Source: Kocuria coralli (lineage in GTDB: Bacteria > Actinomycetota > Actinomycetes > Actinomycetales > Micrococcaceae). Taken from it: a stretch of DNA of 64,000 nucleotides. A model generated the notes under the pieces. It was not told the DNA's origin. It worked only from the letters and a program-made list of their open reading frames with translations, and made no database searches. Location of the stretch: the NCBI RefSeq assembly GCF_008831305.1, contig NZ_ML708614.1, positions 124,001 through 188,000 of the forward strand, read 5' to 3'. The translations under genes and the position numbers were made by a program. How positions within the stretch are numbered: position 1 is the first letter of the stretch; each line of letters starts with the position of its first letter. Below, one piece after another: positions 55,411 to 64,000 of the stretch.

Positions 55411-56607
55411 TCAGTACCAGTTCTCGCCGTGGCGCTTGAGGTGCACGCGCAAGAGCGCGCCTTCGCCGCCCGCGGTCCAGGCCTTGTATTTCAGCCTGTT
55501 CAGCGGGAGGTCCCAGCAGCCCACGAAGTCCGTGACGTGGTCGTTGAAACCGGTCTTGAACTGCCCCACACCGTACAACGGGTGGTCGGTGTCCTTCAGC
55601 CGGTCCGAAGGAGGCGAGGAGCACAGGTCGTACTCGGTGGCGCCGTGCTCCTTGAGCCAGCGGATGGATTCCACGACCGACAGGGCCGGTACCCCGCGGA
55701 CGGGCTGCTTGCGCAGGGACGCGGCGTCCTTGCGGGAGCCCTTATGCCCCAGCAGCATCACGAAGTCGCAGCACACCACCTTCCACGAGGAACCGTCGTC
55801 GCCGGGGGCGGGGGTAGTTCCAGAGGGGGCCTCAGCGCCGGCCTCGGGGGCGTAGCCGAAGACGAAGCATCCCTGCCCGGCCTCGGCATGGCGCTTCCAC
55901 ATGGATTTGTAGTACTCGCGGTTGCGCAGGCTGAACCGCCCTTCGGCGGTCTGGGCGAAGAGGTCGAGGAAGATCTCGCAGTTCTCCTCGTCGACCGGGA
56001 CCACCTTGGCCACGGCCCCGCCCTTCCGCGCCCTGCGGATGTTGTAGCGGGTCCCCCGGCTGAAGCCCGCCTCGATCGTGTCGAGGTCCTCGGTGATGTC
56101 CAGGATCACGGTGGAGCCGTTGGGCTGCACGTTCCAGGTCTCCTCGAGCCCCGCGTGGGTCAGCGCAGCGCGGTTGGCCACGGTGTCCTCGATCTCCGGC
56201 TCGACCTTGAGCAGGAACGCCCCGTGACGGGAGGCCAGCTCACCGATCGCATGGGCCACGTCGACCGTGTCGGCCACCGATGTGGTGCCAGGCCCCTTGG
56301 GCGCATACCAGACGGCACCGACCCCGGGGACGGTCCTGCTCAGCACGGTCACGGCGACCTCGCCCCGTGGGGTGTCGACGACGACGAACAACGGGTCCCA
56401 CCCGAATGCGCCCTTGTGCTCGGCGAACGCCGGCCCCTGGAACACGTTCCCGCCGTCGGGGTTGCCGATCAGGCGATCCGTCCACTCCCCGGCCGAGGCC
56501 TCGACCACGCGCGCCGTGGCCGTCATGGGGCCGGAGCGCCCCGGGGTGTTCCGGCCCAGGGGGTGACGGCTGCCCGGCAGGACGCGCGGGATTCTGGGCA
56601 GTGGCAT
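55411..56607 (-). CDS. Fem-type peptidoglycan bridge aminoacyltransferase, copy 2
   Basis: The 398-residue protein has FQGPAFAEHKGAFGWDPLFV, VQPNGSTVILDITEDLDTIE, LSVVESIRWLKEHGATEYDL and GVGQFKTGFNDHVTDFVGCW. ATG 56607 is preferred because GAGGTGAG lies 7 bases upstream; an internal ATG at 56526 is the other candidate and fits the copy 1 alignment better. It and copy 1 are paralogues that likely add successive residues of the interpeptide bridge. Confidence 0.87.
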   Translation of the reverse strand: MPLPRIPRVLPGSRHPLGRNTPGRSGPMTATARVVEASAGEWTDRLIGNPDGGNVFQGPAFAEHKGAFGWDPLFVVVDTPRGEVAVTVLSRTVPGVGAVWYAPKGPGTTSVADTVDVAHAIGELASRHGAFLLKVEPEIEDTVANRAALTHAGLEETWNVQPNGSTVILDITEDLDTIEAGFSRGTRYNIRRARKGGAVAKVVPVDEENCEIFLDLFAQTAEGRFSLRNREYYKSMWKRHAEAGQGCFVFGYAPEAGAEAPSGTTPAPGDDGSSWKVVCCDFVMLLGHKGSRKDAASLRKQPVRGVPALSVVESIRWLKEHGATEYDLCSSPPSDRLKDTDHPLYGVGQFKTGFNDHVTDFVGCWDLPLNRLKYKAWTAGGEGALLRVHLKRHGENWY

Positions 56608-56697
56608 CGAAGATCTCACCTCGTGGATAGACAGCTTCTCTGTGCGTAACCGTACCGGGTCGCATGCTTCCCCGGCGGTCGCGGAACGCCGCTCTGA

Positions 56698-57486
56698 TCA
56701 TGCGACGATCACCTCGACCCCGCCGTCCTCCAGCGCCCTCGCAAGGCGCCCCGCCGGGGCTGCGTCGGTGATCAGCACATCCACCTGGGCGAAGGTGGCG
56801 AAGCGGGCGAAGTTCTCGTGATCGTGCTTCTCGGCGTCGCAGAGCACCACCACCTTGCGGGCCGAGTTGACGATCGCCGTTTTCACAGCCGCCTCCGGAA
56901 GCTCGGGCGTGGAGAAACCGAAGCCCGCCGCCACGCCGTTGCAGCCCAGGAAGGCGATGTCGCAACGGTAGCGGGAGTACTGCTCGGCCGTGAACACTCC
57001 GGAGGCGGCCCAGGTCAGGGTGCGCACACGACCGCCCACCAGTTCGAGCAGGATCTCCGGCTGGTCCGCCAGACGACCCGCGACGTGCAGGGCGTGGGTC
57101 ATCACCAGGAGCTGCTGGTCCGCTGGATTCGCCTGCCGACTGGCCAGGGCGTCGGCCAGGGTCTCGACGGTGGACCCGGCGTCGAGCGCGACGCTCGTCG
57201 CCTCCATGAACTCGAGGTACTCCAGCGCCGCCGCGGCGATGCGCCGCTTGGCGGGGGTCTTGAGCGTCTCCCGGGTGTCCAGCGACTGCTCGACCGAGTC
57301 CGTGCGCGCCAGGGACACCGCGCCGCCGTGAACACGGCGCAGGACGCCTTCGGATTCCAGGGCGGCCAGATCGCGCCTGATGGTCTCCATCGTCACCGCG
57401 AAACGCCGCGCCAGATCCGCACCGCTGACCCGGCGGGTTGCTCCCACGAGCCGCGCGATCTCCGCCTGACGTTCCTCGGCAAACAT
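56698..57486 (-). CDS. DeoR-family transcriptional regulator
   Basis: The 262-residue protein starts at ATG 57486 with AGGAGAGG upstream. Its helix-turn-helix is RRVSGADLARRFAVTMETIR, RDLAALESEGVLRRVHGGAV. The C-terminal sugar-phosphate-type domain has ALDAGSTVETLADAL, GGRVRTLTWAASG and CDIAFLGCNGV. Such proteins respond to sugar phosphates. It is divergent from the ABC exporter genes, and the start of the Fem genes is downstream. Its target is unknown. Confidence 0.92.
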   Translation of the reverse strand: MFAEERQAEIARLVGATRRVSGADLARRFAVTMETIRRDLAALESEGVLRRVHGGAVSLARTDSVEQSLDTRETLKTPAKRRIAAAALEYLEFMEATSVALDAGSTVETLADALASRQANPADQQLLVMTHALHVAGRLADQPEILLELVGGRVRTLTWAASGVFTAEQYSRYRCDIAFLGCNGVAAGFGFSTPELPEAAVKTAIVNSARKVVVLCDAEKHDHENFARFATFAQVDVLITDAAPAGRLARALEDGGVEVIVA

Positions 57487-57582
57487 TGAGCCCCTCTCCT
57501 GTTCCGGCATCCTCTCATTCTGCCGCCACCGGGCCCCTGGGCGGGTACCGACAGCCTGCAATGCACTCGTACCGCTCAAGGC

Positions 57583-57594
57583 GTAGAGTTCTAC
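57583..57594. promoter_or_regulatory. Palindrome in the DeoR-ABC exporter gap
   Basis: GTAGA-GT-TCTAC is an inverted repeat in the 236-base divergent gap, about 100 bases from the DeoR start. It could be an operator for the DeoR protein, by position only. Confidence 0.3.
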
Positions 57595-57722
57595 CGCTTC
57601 AAGCATCTTCCAATATCACCTGCGCAGTCAGCGACTCTCCTCCACTTGTTGTCACTTGCGGTCAGGTTCTGTCCGCTCGTCGCCATACCGTGAGCGTCGT
57701 TCCCAGAATTCCGGAGTCAGTT

Positions 57723-59522
57723 GTGCTGCTACGCCTCATCCGCACCTATACCGGCAGGTACCTGCCGTGGGTCGTCGCCGTCGTGGCCCTGCAGCTCGTC
57801 GCGTCGTTGGCCATCCTGGTGCTGCCCGCGCTCAACGCCCGGATCATCGACCAGGGCATCGCCCGCGGGAACACGGAGGTCATCGCCACCACCGGCATGC
57901 TCATGCTCGGTGTCACCCTGCTGCAGGCGATGGCCGCGATCTCCGCCGTCTACTGCGGTGCACGAGCCGCCATGGGCACCGGCCGCGATCTCCGCCGCGC
58001 CGTCCAGCGCTCGGTGGCCGGCTTCTCCGACCTCGAGGTCGAGAAGTTCGGGGCGCCCTCGCTGATCACCCGCGGCACCAACGACGTCCAGCAGGTGCAG
58101 ATGCTGGTCCTCATGGGCCTGAACCTCATGGTGGCCGCCCCCTTGATGAGCGTCGGCGGCATCATCATGGCCGTGCGGGAGGACCCCGGACTGTCCTGGC
58201 TGCTATGGGTCTCCGTCCCCCTCCTGGCCGCGCTGATCGGCGTGATCGTAGTGCGCCTGATGCCCATGTTCCGCAAGATGCAGGCCCGGATCGACGACAT
58301 CAACGGGGTGCTGCGTGAGCAGGTGGTCGGCCTGCGCGTCGTCCGCGCCTTCGTACGGGAGGACTACGAGAAGAAGCGCTTCGCCACCTCGAACGACGCC
58401 CTGGCCGGCATCTCGCTGCGCATCGGCGAGCTGTTCGTGCTGATGTTCCCCCTGATCATGATGATCCTGCACCTGGCCACCGCGGCCGTGGTCTGGTTCG
58501 GGGCCCAGCGCATCGAGGCCGGCCAGCTGGAGGTCGGCGGGATGACCGCTTTCATCCAGTACCTGCTGCAGATCCTGATGGCCGTCATGATGGGCGTGTT
58601 CATGCTCATGATGGCCCCGCGGGCGATCGTGTCGGCCGAGCGCATCGGGGAGGTCCTCAAGACCCGGACCACCCTGCACGAGCCCACGGCTCCGGTGACC
58701 CCGGAGCACGCACGGGGCGTCGTGGAGTTCCGGGACCTGAGCTACCGCTACCCGGGGGCGGAGAAACCCGTCCTGGCCGGCATCGACTTCACGGCCTCCC
58801 CCGGCACCACCACTGCGATCATCGGCTCCACCGGATCCGGCAAGTCCACCCTGCTCAACCTGGTACCCCGGCTCTACGATCCCACCGGGGGTCAGGTGCT
58901 CCTGGACGGGGTCGCCCTGACCGACCTGGAGCGCGAGCAGATCGTGAGCCGGGTGGCGGCAGTGCCGCAGAAGCCGTACCTGTTCTCCGGGACGGTCGCC
59001 TCCAACCTCCGTTTCGGCAATCCGGAGGCCACCGACGACGAGCTCTGGGCCGCCCTCGAGACCGCCCAGGCCGCGGACTTCGTGCGCGCCATGCCCGAGG
59101 CCCTGGAGAGCAACATCTCCCAGGGCGGCACCTCCGTGTCCGGCGGGCAGCGCCAGCGGCTCTGCATCGCCCGGGCCCTGGTGGCCAAGCCGCTGGTCTA
59201 CCTGTTCGACGACTCCTTCTCGGCCCTGGACGTCGCCACGGACGCCCGGCTGCGCACCGCGCTGAAGCCCGTGACCGCCGAGGCGACCATGATCATCGTG
59301 GCCCAGCGCGTGTCCACCGTGGTGGACGCGGACCAGATCCTCGTGCTCGAGCACGGCCGGATCCAGGCACGGGGCACGCATCACGAGCTGCTGGAGCGCT
59401 CGTCCACCTATCGCGAGATCGTGCAGTCCCAGCTCAACCCCGAGGACTCGCCCCTGGAGGCCAGCTCGGCGCACGGAACCGACCGCGCCGGAAACACCCC
59501 ATCACCGGAGGCACGCTCATGA
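57723..59522 (+). CDS. ABC exporter half-transporter (subunit with degenerate ATP site)
   Basis: The 599-residue protein starts at GTG 57723 (GGAG 6 bases upstream). Six membrane segments precede a nucleotide-binding domain with Walker A GSTGSGKST and signature SGGQRQRLCIARAL. The Walker B is LFDDSFSALD, where the usual catalytic Glu is Asp, as in heterodimeric exporters. It overlaps the partner gene by ATGA. Confidence 0.93.
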   Translation: MLLRLIRTYTGRYLPWVVAVVALQLVASLAILVLPALNARIIDQGIARGNTEVIATTGMLMLGVTLLQAMAAISAVYCGARAAMGTGRDLRRAVQRSVAGFSDLEVEKFGAPSLITRGTNDVQQVQMLVLMGLNLMVAAPLMSVGGIIMAVREDPGLSWLLWVSVPLLAALIGVIVVRLMPMFRKMQARIDDINGVLREQVVGLRVVRAFVREDYEKKRFATSNDALAGISLRIGELFVLMFPLIMMILHLATAAVVWFGAQRIEAGQLEVGGMTAFIQYLLQILMAVMMGVFMLMMAPRAIVSAERIGEVLKTRTTLHEPTAPVTPEHARGVVEFRDLSYRYPGAEKPVLAGIDFTASPGTTTAIIGSTGSGKSTLLNLVPRLYDPTGGQVLLDGVALTDLEREQIVSRVAAVPQKPYLFSGTVASNLRFGNPEATDDELWAALETAQAADFVRAMPEALESNISQGGTSVSGGQRQRLCIARALVAKPLVYLFDDSFSALDVATDARLRTALKPVTAEATMIIVAQRVSTVVDADQILVLEHGRIQARGTHHELLERSSTYREIVQSQLNPEDSPLEASSAHGTDRAGNTPSPEARS

Positions 59523-61516
59523 GCCACCCAGACCAGAGCACCGGGGCAGAGGCCGGCGACCGCCGCGAGCTTCCGGACGGGCCCGACGGCGAGTTCGAGG
59601 GCAACGACGACATCGAGGTCCTCGGCGAAGGCGTGGCCCCGGGCAAGAAGGCCAAGCACTTCTGGCCCACGGTCCGCCGGATGGCCGGGCTCTTCGCCGG
59701 GCACAGGTTCGGCATGATCCTGGTGACCACATTCATCACGGTCTCGGTGGTCCTGGCCGTCCTGGCGCCGCAATACGTCGGCCGGGCCACCGACGTCGTG
59801 TTCGCCGGCGTGCTCCAGCGGGACCTGCCGACGGACTCCACCCAGGCCGACGTGGTGAGCGGCCTGCGCGCGGAGGGGAACGACTCCCTGGCGGACGTCT
59901 TCGCCGCCATGGACCTGGTGCCCGGCCAGGGCATCGACTTCCATCGCCTCGGCATGCTCATCATCCTGGTGCTGGCCATGTACGCGGGGGCCTCGATCCT
60001 GCAGTGGGCCCAGGGATGGGTGCTGAACAAGATCTCCGTGGTGATCATCCGGGACCTGCGCGAGAACGTGGAGACCAAGCTGCACCGCCTGCCGTTGAGC
60101 TATTTCGACACCCGTCGCCGCGGTGAGGTCATGTCCCGCGTGACCAACGACGTCGACAACGTCCAGACCACGTTGCAGCAGACCTTCTCGTCGCTCCTGG
60201 AGTCGACCATGAGGGTGCTGGGCATCGTGATCATGATGTTCATCCTCTCGTGGCAGCTCGCGCTGGTCGCATTGATCGCGCTGCCCCTCTCCGCCGTGGC
60301 CGCGGGCGTGGTGGGGTCACGGGCCCAGAAGCACTTCGGGCGGCAGTGGGCGGCCACCGGGGCCCTGAACGGCCAGATCGAGGAGGACTTCTCCGGGCAC
60401 CGTCTGGTGACCATCTTCGGCCGGGAGGAGTCCATGGCCGACGCATTCGACGAGCGCAACGACCACCTGTACGAGGCATCCTTCAAGGCGCAGTTCGTCT
60501 CCGGCACCATCATGCCGATCATGCAGTTCGTCAGCTGGTTGTCCTACGTGGGGATCGCCGTCGTCGGCGGACTGCGCGTGATCTCCGGCCAGATGACCCT
60601 CGGGGCGGCGACGGCTTTCATCCAGTACTCGCGCGAGTTCACCCAGCCCCTGTCCCAGGTGGCGGGGATGGCCACCCAGCTGCAGTCCGGCGTGGCCTCC
60701 GCCGAACGGGTCTTCGAGCTGCTGGACGCCGACGAGCAGGAGCCCGACCCCGCGGTGGCACAGCTTCCGGCGGAGACGGAGGGCCGCGTGCGCTTCGAGG
60801 ACGTCAGCTTCTCCTACACCCCCGGGGTGCCGCTGATCGAGGAACTCTCCTTCGAGGCGCACCCGGGCCACACGGTGGCCATCGTCGGGCCCACGGGCGC
60901 CGGCAAGACCACGCTGGTGAACCTGGTGATGCGCTTCTACGAGCTCGACGCCGGCCGGATCACCCTGGACGGCACGGACATCACCGCCATGACCCGCGGG
61001 CAGCTGCGCTCCCGCGTGGGCATGGTGCTCCAGGACGCCTGGCTCTTCGAGGGCACCATCCGGGAGAACATCCGCTACGGGCGGCTGGACGCGACGGACG
61101 AGGAGATCGAGGCCGCCGCCGTCGCCACCTCTGTGGATCGTTTCGTGAGGTCCCTGCCGGACGGCTACGAGACGGTCATCGAGGACGACGGCGGGAACAT
61201 CTCCGCGGGCGAGCGCCAGCTCATCACCATCGCCCGGGCCTTCCTGGCGGCCCCGGCCCTGCTGATCCTGGACGAGGCCACGTCCTCCGTGGACACCCGG
61301 ACCGAGGTCGCCGTGCAGAAGGCGATGGCGGCGCTGCGCGAAGGCCGGACGTCGTTCGTCATCGCCCACCGACTGTCCACCATCCGGGATGCGGACACGA
61401 TCCTGGTGATGAACGAGGGCCGCATCGTGGAGCAGGGCGACCACGAGACCCTGCTGGAGCAGCGCGGAGCCTACTGGGATCTCTATCGCAGTCAGTTCCA
61501 GGAGGGCAAGGTCTAG
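59519..61516 (+). CDS. ABC exporter half-transporter (subunit with consensus ATP site)
   Basis: The 665-residue protein has an acidic N-terminal tail (about 60 residues), six membrane segments, Walker A GPTGAGKTT, signature ISAGERQLITIARAF (G-rich signature is SAGER) and canonical Walker B ILDEATSSVD. With the preceding subunit it forms a heterodimeric multidrug- or peptide-type exporter. The extracellular loop of about 50 residues between the first two segments is longer than in its partner. Confidence 0.93.
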   Translation: MSHPDQSTGAEAGDRRELPDGPDGEFEGNDDIEVLGEGVAPGKKAKHFWPTVRRMAGLFAGHRFGMILVTTFITVSVVLAVLAPQYVGRATDVVFAGVLQRDLPTDSTQADVVSGLRAEGNDSLADVFAAMDLVPGQGIDFHRLGMLIILVLAMYAGASILQWAQGWVLNKISVVIIRDLRENVETKLHRLPLSYFDTRRRGEVMSRVTNDVDNVQTTLQQTFSSLLESTMRVLGIVIMMFILSWQLALVALIALPLSAVAAGVVGSRAQKHFGRQWAATGALNGQIEEDFSGHRLVTIFGREESMADAFDERNDHLYEASFKAQFVSGTIMPIMQFVSWLSYVGIAVVGGLRVISGQMTLGAATAFIQYSREFTQPLSQVAGMATQLQSGVASAERVFELLDADEQEPDPAVAQLPAETEGRVRFEDVSFSYTPGVPLIEELSFEAHPGHTVAIVGPTGAGKTTLVNLVMRFYELDAGRITLDGTDITAMTRGQLRSRVGMVLQDAWLFEGTIRENIRYGRLDATDEEIEAAAVATSVDRFVRSLPDGYETVIEDDGGNISAGERQLITIARAFLAAPALLILDEATSSVDTRTEVAVQKAMAALREGRTSFVIAHRLSTIRDADTILVMNEGRIVEQGDHETLLEQRGAYWDLYRSQFQEGKV

Positions 61517-61646
61517 GGACGGCCCCGAACAGGGCGCGGCTAGTGTCCATCCGGCGATGGGGCTAACGTGGAGACCACGAGCCAGGCACGACGCCCCGGC
61601 GCGTCCTGGCTACCCCTATCGGCCCTGATCGGGCAGAGGAGTAACC

Positions 61647-62249
61647 GTGACCAATTTCGCCGTCGTTGAACGCCGCCATCTGGCCGCCCTGTTGCGGCGG
61701 GTGGGCCCGGATGCCCCTACCCACTGCGAGGGCTGGAACACCCATGATCTGGCCGTTCATCTCGTGGAACGCGACTCGCGGCCGGACATCGTCGTGGGCA
61801 AGAAGGTTCCCAAGCTGCCGTTCCTGGGCAAGCGGGCGGAGGCCGGCGACAGCGCCCTGTACGCCCTGCCGTGGAACGAGCTCGTGGCCAAGGTCGAGAA
61901 GCCGGCACTGCTCTCCCCTGCCCGCGTAGGCCCCGTGGACAAGAGGATGAACACCGCGGAGTTCTTCGTCCACCACGAGGACGTCCGCCGGGCCCAGGAG
62001 ACGTGGCACCGGCGGCAGCTCCTGCACGATGAAGAGAAGGACCTCTGGAGCGCTTTGCAGCTGCTGGGCAAGCCCCTGCTGCGCAACGAGGAGGATTCGA
62101 TTCTGCTGGTGGCCTCCGGATACGGATCCATCAGCGGCGGCAAGGGCAGGTCCAAGCGCGTGAAGCTGGTGCGCGGCAACCCGTCGGAGCTCCTGCTGTG
62201 GACCTACGGCCGGCGTGAGGCCGCGGAAGTGGTCATCACCGAGGAGTGA
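61647..62249 (+). CDS. TIGR03085-family protein (mycothiol-dependent DinB-like fold)
   Basis: The 200-residue protein starts at GTG 61647. It has a DinB-type four-helix pattern with DAPTHCEGWNTHDLAVHLVE and FFVHHEDVRRAQ, containing His residues that would bind a metal. This matches the actinobacterial TIGR03085 family, related to mycothiol-dependent enzymes. The reaction is unknown. It is followed by a clear terminator. Confidence 0.85.
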   Translation: MTNFAVVERRHLAALLRRVGPDAPTHCEGWNTHDLAVHLVERDSRPDIVVGKKVPKLPFLGKRAEAGDSALYALPWNELVAKVEKPALLSPARVGPVDKRMNTAEFFVHHEDVRRAQETWHRRQLLHDEEKDLWSALQLLGKPLLRNEEDSILLVASGYGSISGGKGRSKRVKLVRGNPSELLLWTYGRREAAEVVITEE

Positions 62250-62304
62250 GCCGCCGCCCCCGGCCGGCCCTGGCCGGGGCCAGAGCCGCACCATGAGGGC
62301 AAGA

Positions 62305-62338
62305 AAAGGCCGGACCCACCATCGTGGGTCCGGCCTTT
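62305..62338 (+). terminator. Intrinsic terminator after the TIGR03085 gene
   Basis: A 15-bp perfect stem (62305-62319 with 62324-62338) around a CATC loop. It begins with A-tract and ends with TTT, as expected of a bidirectional terminator. It lies 55 bases past the gene stop and 49 bases beyond the 3' end of the minus-strand tRNA. Confidence 0.9.
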
Positions 62339-62386
62339 CCCGTGCCTTCTCGCCGGTCATGCCTCCGGCGGCTTCTCCGGAGTTCC

Positions 62387-62462
62387 TGGAGCCCCCTACC
62401 GGATTCGAACCGATGACCTGCTGTTTACAAGGCAGCTGCTCTACCAACTGAGCTAAGGAGGC
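62387..62462 (-). tRNA. tRNA-Thr (TGT anticodon)
   Basis: The 76-base sequence includes an encoded CCA. The cloverleaf has acceptor GCCTCCT/AGGGGGC, D-stem GCTC/GAGC, anticodon loop CTTGTAA (TGT), T-loop TTCGAAT and discriminator T. The anticodon stem GCTGC/ACAGC has a C-A mismatch at its lower end. Confidence 0.95.
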
Positions 62463-62530
62463 GTGTCCCGCATATGGAACCCGCCCATGATAGCCGCTGG
62501 GCTACCGGGGTTCACATCCGCGGGACGTCC

Positions 62531-62571
62531 GATGGCGCTGCCGGCGGAGCGGTCCGCCCGGCAGCGCCATC
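62531..62571. terminator. Hairpin after the DsbA-like gene
   Basis: GATGGCGCTGCCGG (62531-62544) pairs exactly with CCGGCAGCGCCATC (62558-62571), a 14-bp stem with a 13-base loop, 6 bases past the minus-strand stop. Confidence 0.65.
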
Positions 62572-62577
62572 GCCGGA

Positions 62578-63429
62578 TCAGCCTTCGCCGTCCTGGGCGG
62601 CTTCGACGGCGTCCTTGATGCCCTGCTCCTGATCCCACACGGTGCCGTCGATCATCACGGTCGGGGTGCCGCCGATCCCGTTGGCCTGCGACAACGCGGT
62701 GGTGTAGTTGACCATGGTCCGCCATTCCCCGGAGTCCACGGCCTCGGAGATGTCGGCACCGTGGTTGCTGGCGATGTCGACGATCTGCTGGTCGTCCAGG
62801 CCCCCGGTGCCCTGGTGCTCGAACAGCTCGAGCTGGAAGTCCATGGCCTCCTGGACGCCCGCCTGATCCGCGACGGCGTAGAACGCGTTGGCCGCCCGCG
62901 ACGAGTAGTTGGTGGCGTTGTCCAGGAAGTTCACGGTCCGATACTCGATCGTGGCGTCACCGGAGTCGACCAGGTCCGTGATCTCGTCCCCGTACTGGTG
63001 CTCGAAGTCCGCGCAGTGCACGCAGTCGAAGTCCTGCCACACCACGATCTGCACCGGATCGCCGGAGTCGGCGGCGGTGCCCGGCTCCACGACACCATCG
63101 GCGTCGGGTTCGGCCGGCGGGGTCTCGGGTGCCGACGGCACGCTGGTGACATCCACCTCCTGGACGTCGGAAGTGTCCTTCTCGATGCCGTCAGCGGTCA
63201 TCACGATGCCGCCGTACTGGTTGGAGCTCGAGGGGACGGGGCCGGAGTCCGCCACGCGCTGGGATCGCACCTGCCAGACCACCAGAAGGGCGATCACCAG
63301 GACGATGACCACCAGCAGGGCGATGCCGCCGATGAGCAGCTTGCGCTGCCGGGCATCCGATCTGGCATGCCTATCCGCGATCTGGCGGGCTTGCGCCCGG
63401 AAGTCGTTGGGGTCGGTCTTGTTCGCCAT
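62578..63429 (-). CDS. Membrane-anchored DsbA-like thioredoxin-fold protein
   Basis: The 283-residue protein has a basic cytosolic N-terminus and one membrane segment (LLIGGIALLVVIVLVIALLV, about residues 31-50). The extracytosolic part has a linker, then a DsbA/TlpA-like domain with active site CVHC (DFDCVHCADFE), and the cis-Pro loop GIGGTPTVMIDG. It probably catalyses disulphide exchange of secreted proteins. Confidence 0.92.
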   Translation of the reverse strand: MANKTDPNDFRAQARQIADRHARSDARQRKLLIGGIALLVVIVLVIALLVVWQVRSQRVADSGPVPSSSNQYGGIVMTADGIEKDTSDVQEVDVTSVPSAPETPPAEPDADGVVEPGTAADSGDPVQIVVWQDFDCVHCADFEHQYGDEITDLVDSGDATIEYRTVNFLDNATNYSSRAANAFYAVADQAGVQEAMDFQLELFEHQGTGGLDDQQIVDIASNHGADISEAVDSGEWRTMVNYTTALSQANGIGGTPTVMIDGTVWDQEQGIKDAVEAAQDGEG

Positions 63430-63685
63430 GAGTCCTCTTCAAGAATCTGCGGGGATCGGGCCGGGCGGCCGGGGCCGAGCGGCGCACAGTACATAGGTCG
63501 CGTGGTGCTGGGGGAAGAATATCGGTCTTCGTCGTTCAGGCGGTGCCCAGAAACCGTGGTTGCCGCCGCCGCAGACGGCAGCGTCGCTGCGCCGTCGTCC
63601 GGATCCCCCGGGCCGACGGGCTCGCCGAGGATATGGCCAGTAGACTGATCAGTGAACAAGCCCACGGTTGCACGAGGAGTTTGTA

Positions 63686-64000
63686 ATGAGCCCGTCCGAC
63701 ACCCAGCAGCATTCCGAAGGATCCCAGTACGACTTCGTGGTGGTCTCCAACCGCCTCCCGGTGGATCGCGTCACCGACGACGACGGGTCGAGCACGTGGC
63801 GTCGCTCCCCGGGCGGTCTGGTCTCCGCGATGGCCCCGGTCATGGCCAGCAACGACGGCGCCTGGGTGGGCTGGTCCGGTGGCGCCGACGAGCACCTGGA
63901 CCCCTTCGACCACGATGTCTTCCACCTGGTACCCGTCCCCCTCTCCGCGCAGGAGGTCGAGCGGTTCTACGAAGGCTTCTCGAATGCCACGCTGTGGCCC
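63686..64000 (+). CDS. otsA: Trehalose-6-phosphate synthase, 3' truncated by the window edge
   Basis: The 105 visible residues start at ATG 63686 (GAGGAG 6 bases upstream) and contain the OtsA N-terminus: YDFVVVSNRLPVDRV, WRRSPGGLVSAMAPVM, AWVGWSGG and the FHLVPVPLSAQEVERFYEGF region. It joins UDP-glucose and glucose-6-phosphate to trehalose-6-phosphate. The rest lies outside the window. It diverges from the DsbA-like gene. Confidence 0.93.
   Translation, partial: MSPSDTQQHSEGSQYDFVVVSNRLPVDRVTDDDGSSTWRRSPGGLVSAMAPVMASNDGAWVGWSGGADEHLDPFDHDVFHLVPVPLSAQEVERFYEGFSNATLWP

Overview
The window comes from a GC-rich actinobacterium. Gene content points to Micrococcales, probably Micrococcaceae: an actinobacterial-type serC next to a DUF3027 gene and a cold-shock gene, an XPB-like helicase with its partner gene, IdeR/DtxR, LytR_C plus DUF3263, a TIGR03085-family protein, tandem Fem-type peptidoglycan bridge enzymes, and CIRCE control of groEL. 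GTG/TTG starts and short gene overlaps are common. I cannot name the species from sequence alone.

Layout. 1-8.7 kb: the end of a GMC oxidoreductase, then a locus of unknown function made of a 1045-residue zinc-finger protein, a divergently transcribed leaderless SNF2-family ATPase and a 389-residue protein I do not recognise. 8.8-10.1 kb: a ferritin-like/VIT metal transporter under a well-formed yybP-ykoY (Mn2+) riboswitch. 10.1-10.6 kb: a 510-base gene-free stretch with strong RNA-like pairing and a perfect 32-bp hairpin. 10.6-12.8 kb: sucCD. 13.0-13.9 kb: a membrane protein. 14.0-17.5 kb: a creatine-utilisation islet (MHS transporter, creatinase, IclR regulator) visibly poorer in GC than its flanks. 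17.7-21.8 kb: PcrA/UvrD helicase, an NHL-type protein and a membrane protein. 21.8-27.9 kb: a five-gene overlapping operon for a peptide-type ABC importer whose first gene is an XRE-TetR fusion regulator with a leaderless promoter. 28-33.6 kb: TetR/GNAT pair, tRNA-Arg, a DUF4031-HD-NUDIX fusion, NlpC/P60 enzyme, IdeR/DtxR. 33.8-41.5 kb: serC, MFS exporter, DUF3027, Csp, and an XPB helicase with its partner. 41.5-45.8 kb: thymidine kinase, a two-component system, RNase HI. 45.9-49.6 kb: groEL with two CIRCE boxes, GNAT, LytR_C protein, DUF3263. 49.6-57.5 kb: SDR, Ung, siderophore-interacting protein, threonine/serine exporter, two Fem-type ligases, DeoR regulator. 57.7-64 kb: a heterodimeric ABC exporter, TIGR03085 protein, tRNA-Thr, DsbA-like protein and the start of otsA.

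How the genes work together. Most of the window is core metabolism, repair and cell-envelope genes. The accessory parts are the SNF2 locus, the creatine islet and the ABC importer operon. The best candidates for something undescribed are the SNF2/zinc-finger/389-residue locus, the Mn-riboswitch-controlled ferritin-VIT gene, the structured gap at 10.1-10.6 kb and the DUF4031-HD-NUDIX fusion. All functions were inferred by reading motifs; no database search was run.
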